Positions 1-7,613 of a stretch of DNA of 33,038 nt are shown piece by piece. This stretch comes from CAYTAP01 sp964435775 (GTDB lineage: Bacteria; Planctomycetota; Phycisphaerae; Tepidisphaerales; Tepidisphaeraceae). The notes below the pieces were generated by a model. That model saw only the letters and a program-made list of their open reading frames with translations, was not told where the DNA came from and made no database searches. The position numbers and the translations under genes are program-made. The DNA lies in NCBI GenBank assembly GCA_964435775.1, contig CAYTAP010000030.1, forward strand, positions 1 through 33,038, written 5' to 3'. How positions within the stretch are numbered: position 1 is the first letter of the stretch; every line of letters starts with the position of its first letter.

Positions 1-151
1 CAATGAATAATTCCTCCGTCGCGCGCGTCCAAGGCCTTTCAATCCTCGAATGGATCTGGCGTAGGGGCGGCTTCAGCCGCCGTTTTTGAGGAAGACGGCG
101 GCTGAAGCCGCCCCTACCCAAGAGAATTGAAACACGCTGCCCGCACGCCTA
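1..151. other. Left-edge intergenic region
   Basis: No coding sequence can be supported here. The stretch lies downstream of the PTS IIA gene and holds the palindromic repeat described separately. On the minus strand a GGAGG-like ribosome site (about positions 13-17) sits 9 bases before a TTG at positions 3-1. A minus-strand gene may therefore start at or just beyond the left edge. That is only a possibility, because the coding part is not visible. Confidence 0.4.
61..131. repeat. REP-like palindromic repeat, copy 1
   Basis: A 23-bp perfect inverted repeat has arms at 61-83 and 95-117 and an 11-base centre. Each arm contains a shorter palindrome, GGCGGCT-TC-AGCCGCC. Beyond the right arm lies AGAGAATTGAA (121-131). 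The same palindrome and the same tail occur in opposite orientation at 11550-11620. The conserved unit is therefore larger than the palindrome and has a direction. It resembles intergenic REP/MITE-type elements. No U-tract follows on either strand, so a simple terminator role is not supported. Confidence 0.85.
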
Positions 152-613
152 TCAGAGTTGATCTTCCTGCCGCACGATAATGTCATAGATCTCCTGTGCG
201 CTCTTCGCATCAGCCAGGTCGTGGCGGAAGCGGTCGATCGTCATCAGCCGGCTAATCCGCGCCAGGGCATGGATATGCGGGCCGGTCTTGTCCGGCGGGC
301 TGGTCAACAGCCAGATCAGACTGACCGGCCGACCGTCGATGGCTTGAAAATCAATGGGGGTTTCCGCCTTGCCCACCGCCATGACCAAGTGCGTGGTGCC
401 GGTGCATTTGCCGTGGGGGATCGCCAAACCGTTCCCAATGCCCGTGGTGCGGGTGGCCTCACGATCGAGGACCGCTTCCAGAACCTTCTTGGCGTCAACG
501 ACTTCGCGTTGCTCGGCCAGGAGATCGACCAGTTCGGTGATCGCCTCGGTCTTGGTCTTGGCCAGCAGCGGCATCTTAATGTCTTGCGGTTTCAGGATAT
601 CAGTCAGACGCAT
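152..613 (-). CDS. ptsN: PTS sugar transporter subunit IIA (PtsN/fructose type)
   Basis: A 153-residue cytoplasmic phosphocarrier of the PTS EIIA-2 (fructose/nitrogen regulatory) family, which accepts phosphate on a histidine and passes it on or acts as a regulator. The active-site histidine is His67 in GNGLAIPHGKC. The MRLTDILKP opening and full domain length match the family, so I start at the ATG at 613. An in-frame extension to 853 is arginine-rich with no family similarity. No EIIB/EIIC transporter subunit lies nearby, which favours a regulatory PtsN-like role over sugar import. rpoN and hpf, the usual neighbours of ptsN in proteobacteria, are absent. It is divergent from a Crp/Fnr-type regulator. 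The exact subclass (PtsN versus FruA-type IIA) is uncertain. Confidence 0.88.
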   Translation of the reverse strand: MRLTDILKPQDIKMPLLAKTKTEAITELVDLLAEQREVVDAKKVLEAVLDREATRTTGIGNGLAIPHGKCTGTTHLVMAVGKAETPIDFQAIDGRPVSLIWLLTSPPDKTGPHIHALARISRLMTIDRFRHDLADAKSAQEIYDIIVRQEDQL

Positions 614-921
614 ACGCTTTTTCCAACTACGACCACAGCGGCAGGACCGGCCAAATGATGCCGGAATCGGCATCGTATCGCCGCAATGGAATCGTGGCAA
701 ATACACGCCTCCAACGGTCGCGCAAGGCCGACGGGATTGGCTTGATGCAATAATCGCTTGCGGCCTTTCGCGCGATCGTCGTTCGTCACGACGGCGCACG
801 ATTACACGCTTTTTCCGCATGCCCAACGCCATTTGCGGGAATATTACGAACACTTCGAGGATTGGGGCGTATCACCCAACGGTAAAGAGGGTCGGGAAGA
901 CATCAAGCAAGAGGCTTGGCG
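614..921. promoter_or_regulatory. Divergent intergenic region, ptsN-like / Crp-like
   Basis: These 308 bp separate two divergently transcribed genes and must hold both promoters. No open frame here looks like a protein. The word ACGCTTTTTCC occurs twice (about 613-623 and 807-817). It could be a shared site or chance. I found no convincing Crp (TGTGA-N6-TCACA) or Fnr (TTGAT-N4-ATCAA) palindrome. An AAGAGG ribosome site lies at 909-914, before the ATG at 922. Confidence 0.35.
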
Positions 922-1725
922 ATGTGTATCGGGATGGGTTGTACCAATACGAATCAGACGGTTTTGCGCAATTTTTTTGAATCCCCGAACCTGAATGCCG
1001 CACGCATGAGTGTGAAAACGGGGGATTTTATTTTTGAGGTCGGCGCGCCGGCGAACGAAGTCTGGCTCATCATCTCGGGGCAAATCCATGTGCGGCAGGT
1101 TTCGTCGGACGAGCAGGTGCGGCTGATCGAGATTGTGGGCCCGGGGGATTGGATCGGCTCGGCGTCGCTGGCAAGGTTGTCCGCGCACACCCTGCAAACG
1201 GTCGCGGCCGCTCCATCAGAGCTTCTCGAAGCGCCCGCCGAAAAGGTCTTGGCGGCGCTGCCGCATCATCCGGAGGTCAATCAGCGGATCATCCGCGATC
1301 TGGTCGCCAAGCTGGATATCGCGCTGCGGGATTCATCGTCGCTGGTGTTCAACGACTGCAACCATCGCCTCATCGCCACGCTGCTCCGATTCAGCCAAAG
1401 CGCTGCGGCCACGCCGGTGGAGGGGGGGATCTCCCTTCGCTTGACGCACAGCCAACTGGCGCAGGCCGTGGGCGTCGCGCGGGAAACAATCACCCTGGCG
1501 TTGACGGACCTTCGGCGGCGTCATCTCCTGACCACCGGGCGCAACCAGGTCATTTTCAACCCGGATCAATTGCGCGACGCCGCGCGGGGACCCCTGGGAA
1601 CGGATTCTACGTCGCCGCCGGAAGCCCCGTCGCGATTTGATTGCGCCCCAGCTCCTTGGCCCGATACAGGGCACGATCGGCCTGCGCCACCAGCGCCTCG
1701 GCATTCAAAGGCCGGCTCCGTTTGA
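922..1725 (+). CDS. Crp/Fnr family transcriptional regulator
   Basis: A 267-residue DNA-binding regulator with a cyclic-nucleotide-binding-type beta-roll (about residues 28-120), a dimerisation helix and a Crp-type winged helix-turn-helix (about 150-215, with SQLAQAVGVARETITLAL as recognition region). I start at the ATG at 922, 7 bases after AAGAGG; a TTG at 916 is also in frame. The Crp phosphate-binding GEL...RS residues are not conserved (GSA and HTLQ here), so cAMP binding is doubtful. Cysteines at 2, 7 and about 146 do not form the Fnr iron-sulfur pattern. The last 39 residues are proline-rich and lie antisense to the 3' end of the diguanylate cyclase gene. They may be read-through after loss of an earlier stop. 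The ligand and targets are unknown. Confidence 0.88.
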   Translation: MCIGMGCTNTNQTVLRNFFESPNLNAARMSVKTGDFIFEVGAPANEVWLIISGQIHVRQVSSDEQVRLIEIVGPGDWIGSASLARLSAHTLQTVAAAPSELLEAPAEKVLAALPHHPEVNQRIIRDLVAKLDIALRDSSSLVFNDCNHRLIATLLRFSQSAAATPVEGGISLRLTHSQLAQAVGVARETITLALTDLRRRHLLTTGRNQVIFNPDQLRDAARGPLGTDSTSPPEAPSRFDCAPAPWPDTGHDRPAPPAPRHSKAGSV

Positions 1726-2569
1726 TCGACCCGATCCCGATGGACATCGTCACGCCCGTCTCCCGCTGCAAAAGAGTGGCCGACGCCTTGAAGAATTCCT
1801 GACGAATGCGCTCGGCGACAACCGCCGCCTCCTCCTCCGAGGCGCGGGGGAGGAGCAGAACGAACTCATCGCCGCCGTACCGCGCCGCCACGTCCATCTG
1901 GCGCAGATTCGCTTTGATGCCCAGCCCGACGATGACCAGCAATTGGTCGCCCAACTGATGCCCGTAGTGATCGTTGAATTGCTTGTAGCCATCGAGATCA
2001 ATCATCAGGCAGGACAAGTCCGCGTCGTAGCGCTGTGCCTCGGAAAACAGTTGCTCCACCACCAGCCCGAAATGTCGGCGGTTGTACAACTGGGTCAGCG
2101 GATCGGTCGCCGCCATCTTCTCCAGGCGCTCGTTGGTCTCCTCCAACTGACGCCGCAGATGTTCGCGTTCCTTGATGATGCGGGCGACGGTCAGGTTCTT
2201 TTCAACCACGAGGGGGATCGTGAACAGATAATCCCCGACCTTCACGATGTAATCCATCGCGCCTCGACTGATCGCCTCGGCGGCGATCCGTCCGACATTT
2301 TCGCCGGTCACCATGATGATGGGGGTGCTGCAGCGGCTCTTGATCGCGTCGAGAAGTTCCAGCCCGGTGCTGTCCGGAAGGTTGTAGTCACACAGGATAA
2401 GATCGAAAGTATCCAGAGGCTGGGTCAATGCCGCGGCCAGGGTGTCGGCCGAACAGACCGATCCCTGTCCGAAATACGCCTCCAGTGTATCCACGATCAG
2501 TTCCCGCTGATCCTGGTCATCTTCAATCACAAGCAGTTTGATGGTGTCCACGCTTCTCCACTCTGTCAC
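1607..2569 (-). CDS. Response regulator with GGDEF output (diguanylate cyclase)
   Basis: A cytoplasmic protein that makes cyclic-di-GMP from two GTP when phosphorylated. The receiver domain (about residues 10-125) has acidic pair D17/D18, phospho-acceptor Asp61 and Lys110. A short coiled linker (130-155) leads to a GGDEF domain (155-315). The active-site motif GGDEF is intact at 232-236. An RQMD product-inhibition (I-site) motif at 223-226 sits exactly five residues upstream, so an active, feedback-inhibited enzyme is expected. I give the longest GTG start. A second in-frame GTG at 2551 has GGAG just upstream and may be the true start. It is the last gene of a kinase-regulator-cyclase series on the minus strand. 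Its 3' end overlaps the convergent Crp-type gene by 119 bp. Confidence 0.93.
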   Translation of the reverse strand: MTEWRSVDTIKLLVIEDDQDQRELIVDTLEAYFGQGSVCSADTLAAALTQPLDTFDLILCDYNLPDSTGLELLDAIKSRCSTPIIMVTGENVGRIAAEAISRGAMDYIVKVGDYLFTIPLVVEKNLTVARIIKEREHLRRQLEETNERLEKMAATDPLTQLYNRRHFGLVVEQLFSEAQRYDADLSCLMIDLDGYKQFNDHYGHQLGDQLLVIVGLGIKANLRQMDVAARYGGDEFVLLLPRASEEEAAVVAERIRQEFFKASATLLQRETGVTMSIGIGSIKRSRPLNAEALVAQADRALYRAKELGRNQIATGLPAAT

Positions 2570-2685
2570 GCCGTCAGGCTTTTGTTCAAACTCGCGATGT
2601 CCAACCGTTGCGGACCTTCTGAAGATTTACGATACAGGTTCAACGGGAACAAACGTCTTTTTCGATCTCATGCCGCGCCCTGTCC

Positions 2686-3153
2686 CTACCGCCGACATTC
2701 CGACGCCGGGACGTGGTTCTCGGGGTACTGATGCACGGTCAGCCAGTAGTTGGTGCTCGCAAGCACCGTTTGAAGGAACCGCTCGGCGTCGGCGGGCTTG
2801 ATCGTGTAGCTGTTGGCGCCGTTGGCCGCCGCTTGCTTCATCTGATCCTCATCGCTCACGCCGGTCATCATGACCACGGGAATATCCCGAAGCTCGGCCG
2901 ACGCCTTGATGGCGCGAAGGGTTTCCTGCCCATCCATCCCCGGCATCTCGATGTCGAGATACACAAGCCCCGGACGGGGCATGCCGGCGTAATCGCCTTG
3001 GCGCTGCAAAAATGCCATCGCCTCGCGTCCGTTGGAGACCTCGTAGATCTCGTTGGCGACGCGGCTTTCAACGATGGCGTCGCGGATCAACAACCGGCAA
3101 TCCGGGTCATCGTCCACCAGGAGGATCGTGATGGGTGTTTGATGTTCATTCAT
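2686..3153 (-). CDS. Single-domain response regulator (CheY/Rcp1-like)
   Basis: A 155-residue stand-alone receiver. The acidic cluster lies at 14-16, the phospho-acceptor is Asp67 in VYLDIEMPGMDG, Thr97 lies in MMTG, and Lys119 is in YTIKP. No output domain follows, so it signals by protein contact or serves as a phosphate relay or sink. The extended loop before the phosphorylation site (QRQGDYAGMPRPGLVYLD) is typical of Rcp1-type regulators that pair with phytochrome-like kinases. The ATG at 3153 has GGAG 8 bases upstream; longer in-frame starts lack family similarity. It begins 86 bases after the kinase stop and ends about 120 bases before the diguanylate cyclase. It is probably a partner of that kinase and may compete with the cyclase for phosphate. 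Confidence 0.92.
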   Translation of the reverse strand: MNEHQTPITILLVDDDPDCRLLIRDAIVESRVANEIYEVSNGREAMAFLQRQGDYAGMPRPGLVYLDIEMPGMDGQETLRAIKASAELRDIPVVMMTGVSDEDQMKQAAANGANSYTIKPADAERFLQTVLASTNYWLTVHQYPENHVPASECRR

Positions 3154-3239
3154 GATTGAAGCTCCATTCATCGACCGCTTCCTTCCACCACGCCGGCTTC
3201 CTTGCATGGGGCGCCGCCGGGCATGGCATGTCGTTGCGG

Positions 3240-5018
3240 TCAAGCCATCGCCGCGTCGCTGGTGAACGCCTCCAACTCATTGTCCGCCGCCCCGGGCCCA
3301 TGTTGACCGGCGCGGCACGCGCACGCGGGGACGTGCTTGCCATTCACCGTAAACCGGAACGTGCTCCCCTTGCCCAGCTCGCTCTCCACCCAGATCGCGC
3401 CGCTGTACATCTCGACGATGCTCTTGACGCTCGCCAGCCCGACCCCTTTCCCGGCCGCGCCGCACGTCGGACCGTTCTTCCCGCGTCGGAACACAACAAA
3501 CACCTTGGCGATGTCATCGGGGTGAATGCCGATCCCGGTGTCCCTCACATAAAACTCCGCCTCCCCGGCGCGTAGGGCGCAGCCGACGTGGATTTCTCGA
3601 ATGGGTCCATCCGCCGAGGCCATCCCCTCCCCCATGTATTTGATCGCGTTGTCGATGAGGTTTTGAAACACCTGGCGCAGCCGCGCGCGCTCGCACAGGA
3701 GCACCGGCAGCGGCGTGTCGATGATCAGCTCAATGGCGCCGGTCTTCAGGTCATTATCCAGAATCTCCCCCAGTTCGCGGACCATCGCCTCGACCTCGAC
3801 CATCTCCATCGTCTGCCGTCGGGTTTTCAGGCGCGACAATTCCAGCAACTCCCCGATCAGGTCGGACTCGACCTCGACATTCTTCTGAATGCGCTCCAGC
3901 CGGTGGATCATGTCCGGATTCATCGACTCCCGGTGCTTGTGCAGGAGCATCGTTGCCATCCCCGTGATGTTCCGCAGCGGGGCGTTCAGATCATGCGAAA
4001 TCGCACGAAGAAAATCCTCCTTCTCCGCGATCTCGCTGGACAAGCGCCGGTTGGCCGTCTCGAGCAGCGCGGTGCGATCGCGGACCTTGCCTTCAAGGTC
4101 CTGGTTGGCTTGCGCCAATTGCTGGTTGGATTGTTCGAGCTGGCGCTGCTGAAGGCAGATGCGCCCCACCATCTGGTTGAACGTCCGCGCCAGCACCCCG
4201 ATCAGGTCGGGGCGATGAATCGCCACCTGGGTTTCATAGTCCCCCTCGGCGATCTTGATCGTCGCGTCCACGAGCTGGCGAATCGGATAAAAGATGCGCC
4301 GAACCATCGTGTACGCCAGCGGAAGCGCGATGACCAGCAGCAGGCAGCCAATCCCGATGATCGAGTAATTGACCTGCATCAACTGTTGCTGCTCGCGCGC
4401 CTGGGACAATCCCACGGCGACATATCCCAGCAATCGCGACCCCCCCTCCACGCCGCGAGCTGGGGGGAACTGGGTGATGCCGTTCGCCGAAGCTTCCGAT
4501 TCCGACGACGCCATACTCAGGACGGGCACGACGATTTCCACATGCTCGCCAAACAAAGGCGAAGTGGTCCGCTGCACCCGCATGAGCGATTCGGTATTGT
4601 TCTTGATCTGTTTGAAACCGTCCCAATCAAACTTCGACTCGCGGCTGGCGAAGGTCAATGGACGATCCTCCTCGTCCAAAAACGCCACGAACAGGACATT
4701 GCGACTGGTCAGTAGGTCTTGTCCCATCCGGTGCAGCTCGGCCGAGTCGCCATCAGCCAGGGCGGACCTGGACGCCAGCGACAGCGCATAGCCGATCTGT
4801 CTGGCCTGCTCACCCATGATGTCGGCGAGGCGCGCCTTGCTTTCGCTCATGAACAAATAACTGCTGCCGCCGAGCGCGGCGGTCAGAATCGACATGAAAC
4901 AGAGGACCAGCTTCCCCTGCAGCCCCATCCACGCCATCAACCGGCGGTACCACGGCGCCGCCCGCTTCCAGGCGCGGATGCTGCTTTCGTAATCGATGAC
5001 GAGGTCCGTGGAAGTCAT
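3240..5018 (-). CDS. Membrane sensor histidine kinase (HAMP-HisKA-HATPase)
   Basis: A 592-residue inner-membrane kinase. It has TM1 (about 34-57), an extracytoplasmic sensor region (60-215, perhaps CHASE8-like), TM2 (217-239), HAMP (240-293) and a Gln/Asn-rich coiled coil (287-335). The H-box SHDLNAPLRN carries His342. The ATPase domain has N-box NLIDNAIKY (453-461), DTGIG (493-497) and GKGVGLA (523-529). The H-box and ATPase resemble phytochrome-type kinases that use Rcp1-like regulators, which fits the next gene. I start at the ATG at 5018 (weak GGGA upstream). An in-frame extension to 5114 carries no recognisable sequence. The last 30 residues are Cys/Ala-rich and look non-conserved. The signal is unknown. 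It is probably the head of a three-gene signalling operon ending in a diguanylate cyclase. Confidence 0.93.
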   Translation of the reverse strand: MTSTDLVIDYESSIRAWKRAAPWYRRLMAWMGLQGKLVLCFMSILTAALGGSSYLFMSESKARLADIMGEQARQIGYALSLASRSALADGDSAELHRMGQDLLTSRNVLFVAFLDEEDRPLTFASRESKFDWDGFKQIKNNTESLMRVQRTTSPLFGEHVEIVVPVLSMASSESEASANGITQFPPARGVEGGSRLLGYVAVGLSQAREQQQLMQVNYSIIGIGCLLLVIALPLAYTMVRRIFYPIRQLVDATIKIAEGDYETQVAIHRPDLIGVLARTFNQMVGRICLQQRQLEQSNQQLAQANQDLEGKVRDRTALLETANRRLSSEIAEKEDFLRAISHDLNAPLRNITGMATMLLHKHRESMNPDMIHRLERIQKNVEVESDLIGELLELSRLKTRRQTMEMVEVEAMVRELGEILDNDLKTGAIELIIDTPLPVLLCERARLRQVFQNLIDNAIKYMGEGMASADGPIREIHVGCALRAGEAEFYVRDTGIGIHPDDIAKVFVVFRRGKNGPTCGAAGKGVGLASVKSIVEMYSGAIWVESELGKGSTFRFTVNGKHVPACACRAGQHGPGAADNELEAFTSDAAMA

Positions 5019-5286
5019 GACGGTTCCCGCGAGCGCATGCCCGGCTCTTTCGTCATCGTCGGGATACGATGTCGGGTTAATCCCCTCATCCGGACAATCG
5101 CATCCTCCGCTCAAATCAGGCTTTACAACCCACTTTTATCGGACCAGCGCGCCGGCGTCTTGAACCGAACGGGCATTCCACTATCATTTGCCCCACTGGG
5201 GGAAAGACGCTCCGGCTGAAATACATCAGGATGGTTTTCGACGGATCATCACGCGTCGAACTTTTTTGCATAGGGCCAAACGCCAC

Positions 5287-6507
5287 ATGAGCATTGGAAA
5301 ACGCAACGCGGTCATCGGTCAATCAGGGGGTCCAACGTCGGTGATCAACCAGTCCCTGGTGGGGGTCATTGAGCAGGTGCAGGCGACGGAGCATATTGAC
5401 GAGTTGCTGGGCGCGCGGCATGGCGTGCGCGGCGTGATTGACAACGACTACATCCGTCTCAACGGCGCCTCGCGCGATCTGCTCGAACGGATCGCCGCCA
5501 CACCCGCCGCCGCCCTCGGCTCGACCCGCGACAAACCGGATGCCGCATATTGCGAAAGAATCTTCGCCAATTTCAAGAAAAACGACGTTCACTACTTCTT
5601 TTACATCGGCGGCAATGACTCGGCCGACACGGCGCGTATCGTCAACGAATTGGCGAAAAAGGAAGGCCACGACCTTCAGACCTATCACATTCCCAAAACG
5701 ATCGACAACGACCTGCGGGTTCACGATCACACGCCCGGCTATGGTTCGGCGGCCAAATTCGTCGCCGCAGCCATCATGGGTGACAACTACGACAACCGTT
5801 CGCTGCCGGGAATCAAGGTGGATGTCATCATGGGGCGCAACGCGGGGTTCCTGACCGCCGCCTCGGTGCTGGCGCGCCAGCATGCCGATGATGGTCCGCA
5901 TCTCATTTACGTTCCGGAGGTTCCGCTCAGCATCGAGAAGTATCTGGCGGATGTCGATGCCATGTACAAGAAGCACGGGCGCTGCCTGATCGCGGTCTCC
6001 GAGGGAATCGTGATGCCCGACGGCAAAACCTGGGCCGAGCACATGGCGGCAACCACGGAAAAGGACGCCCACGGCAATCTCCAGCTTTCAGGCTCGGGCG
6101 CGCTGGGTGATTATCTTTCGGGGCTCATCACCAAAAACCTGCAAGCACCCGGCGGCAAAAAGCTGCGCGTCCGGGCCGACACATTCGGCTATATCCAGCG
6201 TTCGTTTCCCGGATTCGTCAGTGAAAGCGATGCCCGCGAGGCCCGTCTCGTCGGACGCCGGGCGGTGGAATACGCAATCGATCCGAGCAATGTCGAAGGA
6301 TCCGTGGCGATGCGGCGGGTCGCCGGGGATCGATACGATGTCGAAACCTTCCTCACCCCCCTGGCAACCGTCGCCCGCGAAACCCAGCACATGGCTCCCC
6401 AGTACCTCGAAGGGGGCAACAACATCACCCAGGCGTTCGTCAAATATGTGACGCCCCTCGTCGGACCGCTCCCCAAGGTGGGAACGCTCGATGAGTTGAA
6501 GAAATAA
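5287..6507 (+). CDS. 6-phosphofructokinase, pyrophosphate-dependent type
   Basis: A 406-residue cytoplasmic enzyme of the PfkA superfamily, which phosphorylates fructose 6-phosphate to fructose 1,6-bisphosphate. The phosphoryl-donor motif is GGND (108-111) rather than GGDG. The catalytic loop is PKTIDND with Lys137. An Asp at the second variable position plus this Lys are the known marks of PPi-using enzymes, whereas ATP enzymes have Gly at both sites. The reaction is then reversible and can serve gluconeogenesis. The start at ATG 5287 precedes the conserved RNAVIGQSGGPTSVINQSL strand; an upstream in-frame ATG at 5188 adds unrelated residues. It is divergent from the kinase operon (268 bp apart) and convergent with rmlD. 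The cofactor assignment is inference from motif residues. Confidence 0.9.
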   Translation: MSIGKRNAVIGQSGGPTSVINQSLVGVIEQVQATEHIDELLGARHGVRGVIDNDYIRLNGASRDLLERIAATPAAALGSTRDKPDAAYCERIFANFKKNDVHYFFYIGGNDSADTARIVNELAKKEGHDLQTYHIPKTIDNDLRVHDHTPGYGSAAKFVAAAIMGDNYDNRSLPGIKVDVIMGRNAGFLTAASVLARQHADDGPHLIYVPEVPLSIEKYLADVDAMYKKHGRCLIAVSEGIVMPDGKTWAEHMAATTEKDAHGNLQLSGSGALGDYLSGLITKNLQAPGGKKLRVRADTFGYIQRSFPGFVSESDAREARLVGRRAVEYAIDPSNVEGSVAMRRVAGDRYDVETFLTPLATVARETQHMAPQYLEGGNNITQAFVKYVTPLVGPLPKVGTLDELKK

Positions 6508-6536
6508 GCCGATCACGACAACCGCATTCGCAATTT

Positions 6537-6579
6537 CCCCCCTCCCCCGTGTACGCGGGGGGGAGGGTCGGGGAGGGGG
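6537..6579 (+). repeat. C-run/G-run hairpin with G-quadruplex motif
   Basis: C-rich bases at 6537-6548 face G-rich bases at 6557-6567 and can form a stem of about 9 bp around an 8-base loop. The plus strand then shows four G-runs, at 6557-6563, 6565-6567, 6570-6573 and 6575-6579, separated by only 1-2 bases. This fits the standard intramolecular G-quadruplex pattern. It lies 29 bases past the phosphofructokinase stop, between convergent genes. No T-run follows. It may act in transcript ending or be a dispersed repeat. Confidence 0.7.
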
Positions 6580-6600
6580 TCTTCTCTTCCGATGAAAGCC

Positions 6601-6711
6601 GGGTGCCACAGGTCGGCGTACTCGCAGACCTGTGTCTTCGAGACACCCACCAGCACAGGTCTCGGACTTCGGCGAGTTCAGTCGAGCCGCGCACCGCGAC
6701 CTGTGGCACCC
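6601..6711. repeat. 111-bp element bounded by 14-bp inverted repeats with nested hairpins
   Basis: Perfect 14-bp terminal inverted repeats GGGTGCCACAGGTC (6601-6614) and GACCTGTGGCACCC (6698-6711) enclose a second nested pair, AGACCTGTG (6627-6635) and CACAGGTCT (6654-6662). A small hairpin, GTGTCT-TCG-AGACAC, lies at 6632-6646. The ACAGGTC word recurs in all arms. It holds no credible gene. The shape suggests a small non-autonomous mobile or REP-like element placed between the ends of two convergent genes. No flanking direct repeat is evident. Confidence 0.7.
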
Positions 6712-6727
6712 AAATCCAACACGTGCA

Positions 6728-7603
6728 TCAATCTTGAGTGGCGTGATAGCGTGCCAGCGCCTCTCGCCAGTGACGCATGGGACGACCGAGCGTGAGTTGG
6801 GTTTTGGACAGGTCCAGCACGCTGCGGGCCGGGCGGATCGCAGCGGCCGGTTTGATTTCCTGCCACTGCGCGCTTGTCAGCGGCACGACTTCATTCGGCA
6901 ATTTCCACTCCTCCATGATGGCGCGGGCCAACTCAAACCATGTCGTATCGCCGCTGTTTGTGACATGAAACAGCCCCGCCGCCCGACGGTCGATCAACTC
7001 CAATGTGGCGTCGGCGAGATCATCGGTGTGGGTGGGGCTGCCGTGCTGATCTCCGACCACCTTCAACGGATCGACCGGCCGACGCGCCAATTCCACCATC
7101 GTCCTCGGAAAACAGTTGCCCCCCAATCCATACAGCCACGAGGTGCGAATGAGCAGGTGGCCCGGCGGGTTCGCGCTCATGAGCAGCCGCTCGCCCAGTT
7201 GCTTGGATCGGCCGTAGGCGCTGAGCGGATTCGTCGGCGCATCAACCGGATAGGGCTGCGTGGATCGGCCATCAAACACAAAATCCGTCGAATAATGAAC
7301 CAGCCTCGAGCCCAGCCTTTTGGCCTGCTCGGCCAGCAAGCCCACCGCCCGCCCGTTCAAAAGGTCCGCGCCAACGGGGTCAAGCTCACACCCATCGACA
7401 TTGGTCGCGCCGGCGCAATTGAACAGCAGCGTCGGCCGATGCGATTCAAAAAGACCCCGAATCCGCGCCTCATCCGTAATGTCGCAATCCCGGTGTTTGA
7501 GACTGATAAACCGCACGCCCCGCGCCACGAGCGCCCGCCCAATCGCCCCCGCGAGCATCCCCCCTCCCCCCACGATCACCACACGCTCGTATTCATCCGC
7601 CAT
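6728..7603 (-). CDS. rfbD: dTDP-4-dehydrorhamnose reductase
   Basis: A 291-residue NAD(P)H-dependent reductase (RmlD) that makes dTDP-L-rhamnose in the last step of the pathway. The Rossmann glycine-rich loop is VGGGGMLAGAIG (11-22), STDFVFDG lies at 105-112, and the catalytic YxxxK is Tyr130/Lys134. The family motif CAGATNVDGCE also marks the nucleotide-sugar site. It starts 10 bases after the stop of rmlB on the same strand, so it is probably co-transcribed as the last gene of the rhamnose set. Its length is normal for the family. The ATG at 7603 is the natural start, since the Rossmann strand begins a few residues later. Confidence 0.95.
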   Translation of the reverse strand: MADEYERVVIVGGGGMLAGAIGRALVARGVRFISLKHRDCDITDEARIRGLFESHRPTLLFNCAGATNVDGCELDPVGADLLNGRAVGLLAEQAKRLGSRLVHYSTDFVFDGRSTQPYPVDAPTNPLSAYGRSKQLGERLLMSANPPGHLLIRTSWLYGLGGNCFPRTMVELARRPVDPLKVVGDQHGSPTHTDDLADATLELIDRRAAGLFHVTNSGDTTWFELARAIMEEWKLPNEVVPLTSAQWQEIKPAAAIRPARSVLDLSKTQLTLGRPMRHWREALARYHATQD

Positions 7604-7613
7604 GGCAACCCCT

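Noticed and set aside
61..117. Repeat copy 1 as a rho-independent terminator for the ptsN-like gene
   Set aside because: The stem is strong but no T-run follows on the relevant strand, and the same unit occurs elsewhere with a conserved tail, so a repeat family explains it better.
614..921. Possible Fnr/Crp palindrome near TTGATGCAATAATCG
   Set aside because: The half-sites and spacing do not match TTGAT-N4-ATCAA or TGTGA-N6-TCACA closely enough.
758..994. Plus-strand frame before the Crp-type gene
   Set aside because: It overlaps the divergent promoter region and the start of the regulator in another frame, with no protein-like sequence.
3588..4715. Plus-strand open frame (375 codons) opposite the histidine kinase
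   Set aside because: It lies wholly antisense to an intact kinase and has the His/Arg/Gln-rich composition of a shadow frame.
6549..6795. Small plus-strand frames over the repeat-rich region after pfk
   Set aside because: They read through inverted repeats and G-runs. Their composition is explained by the repeats.
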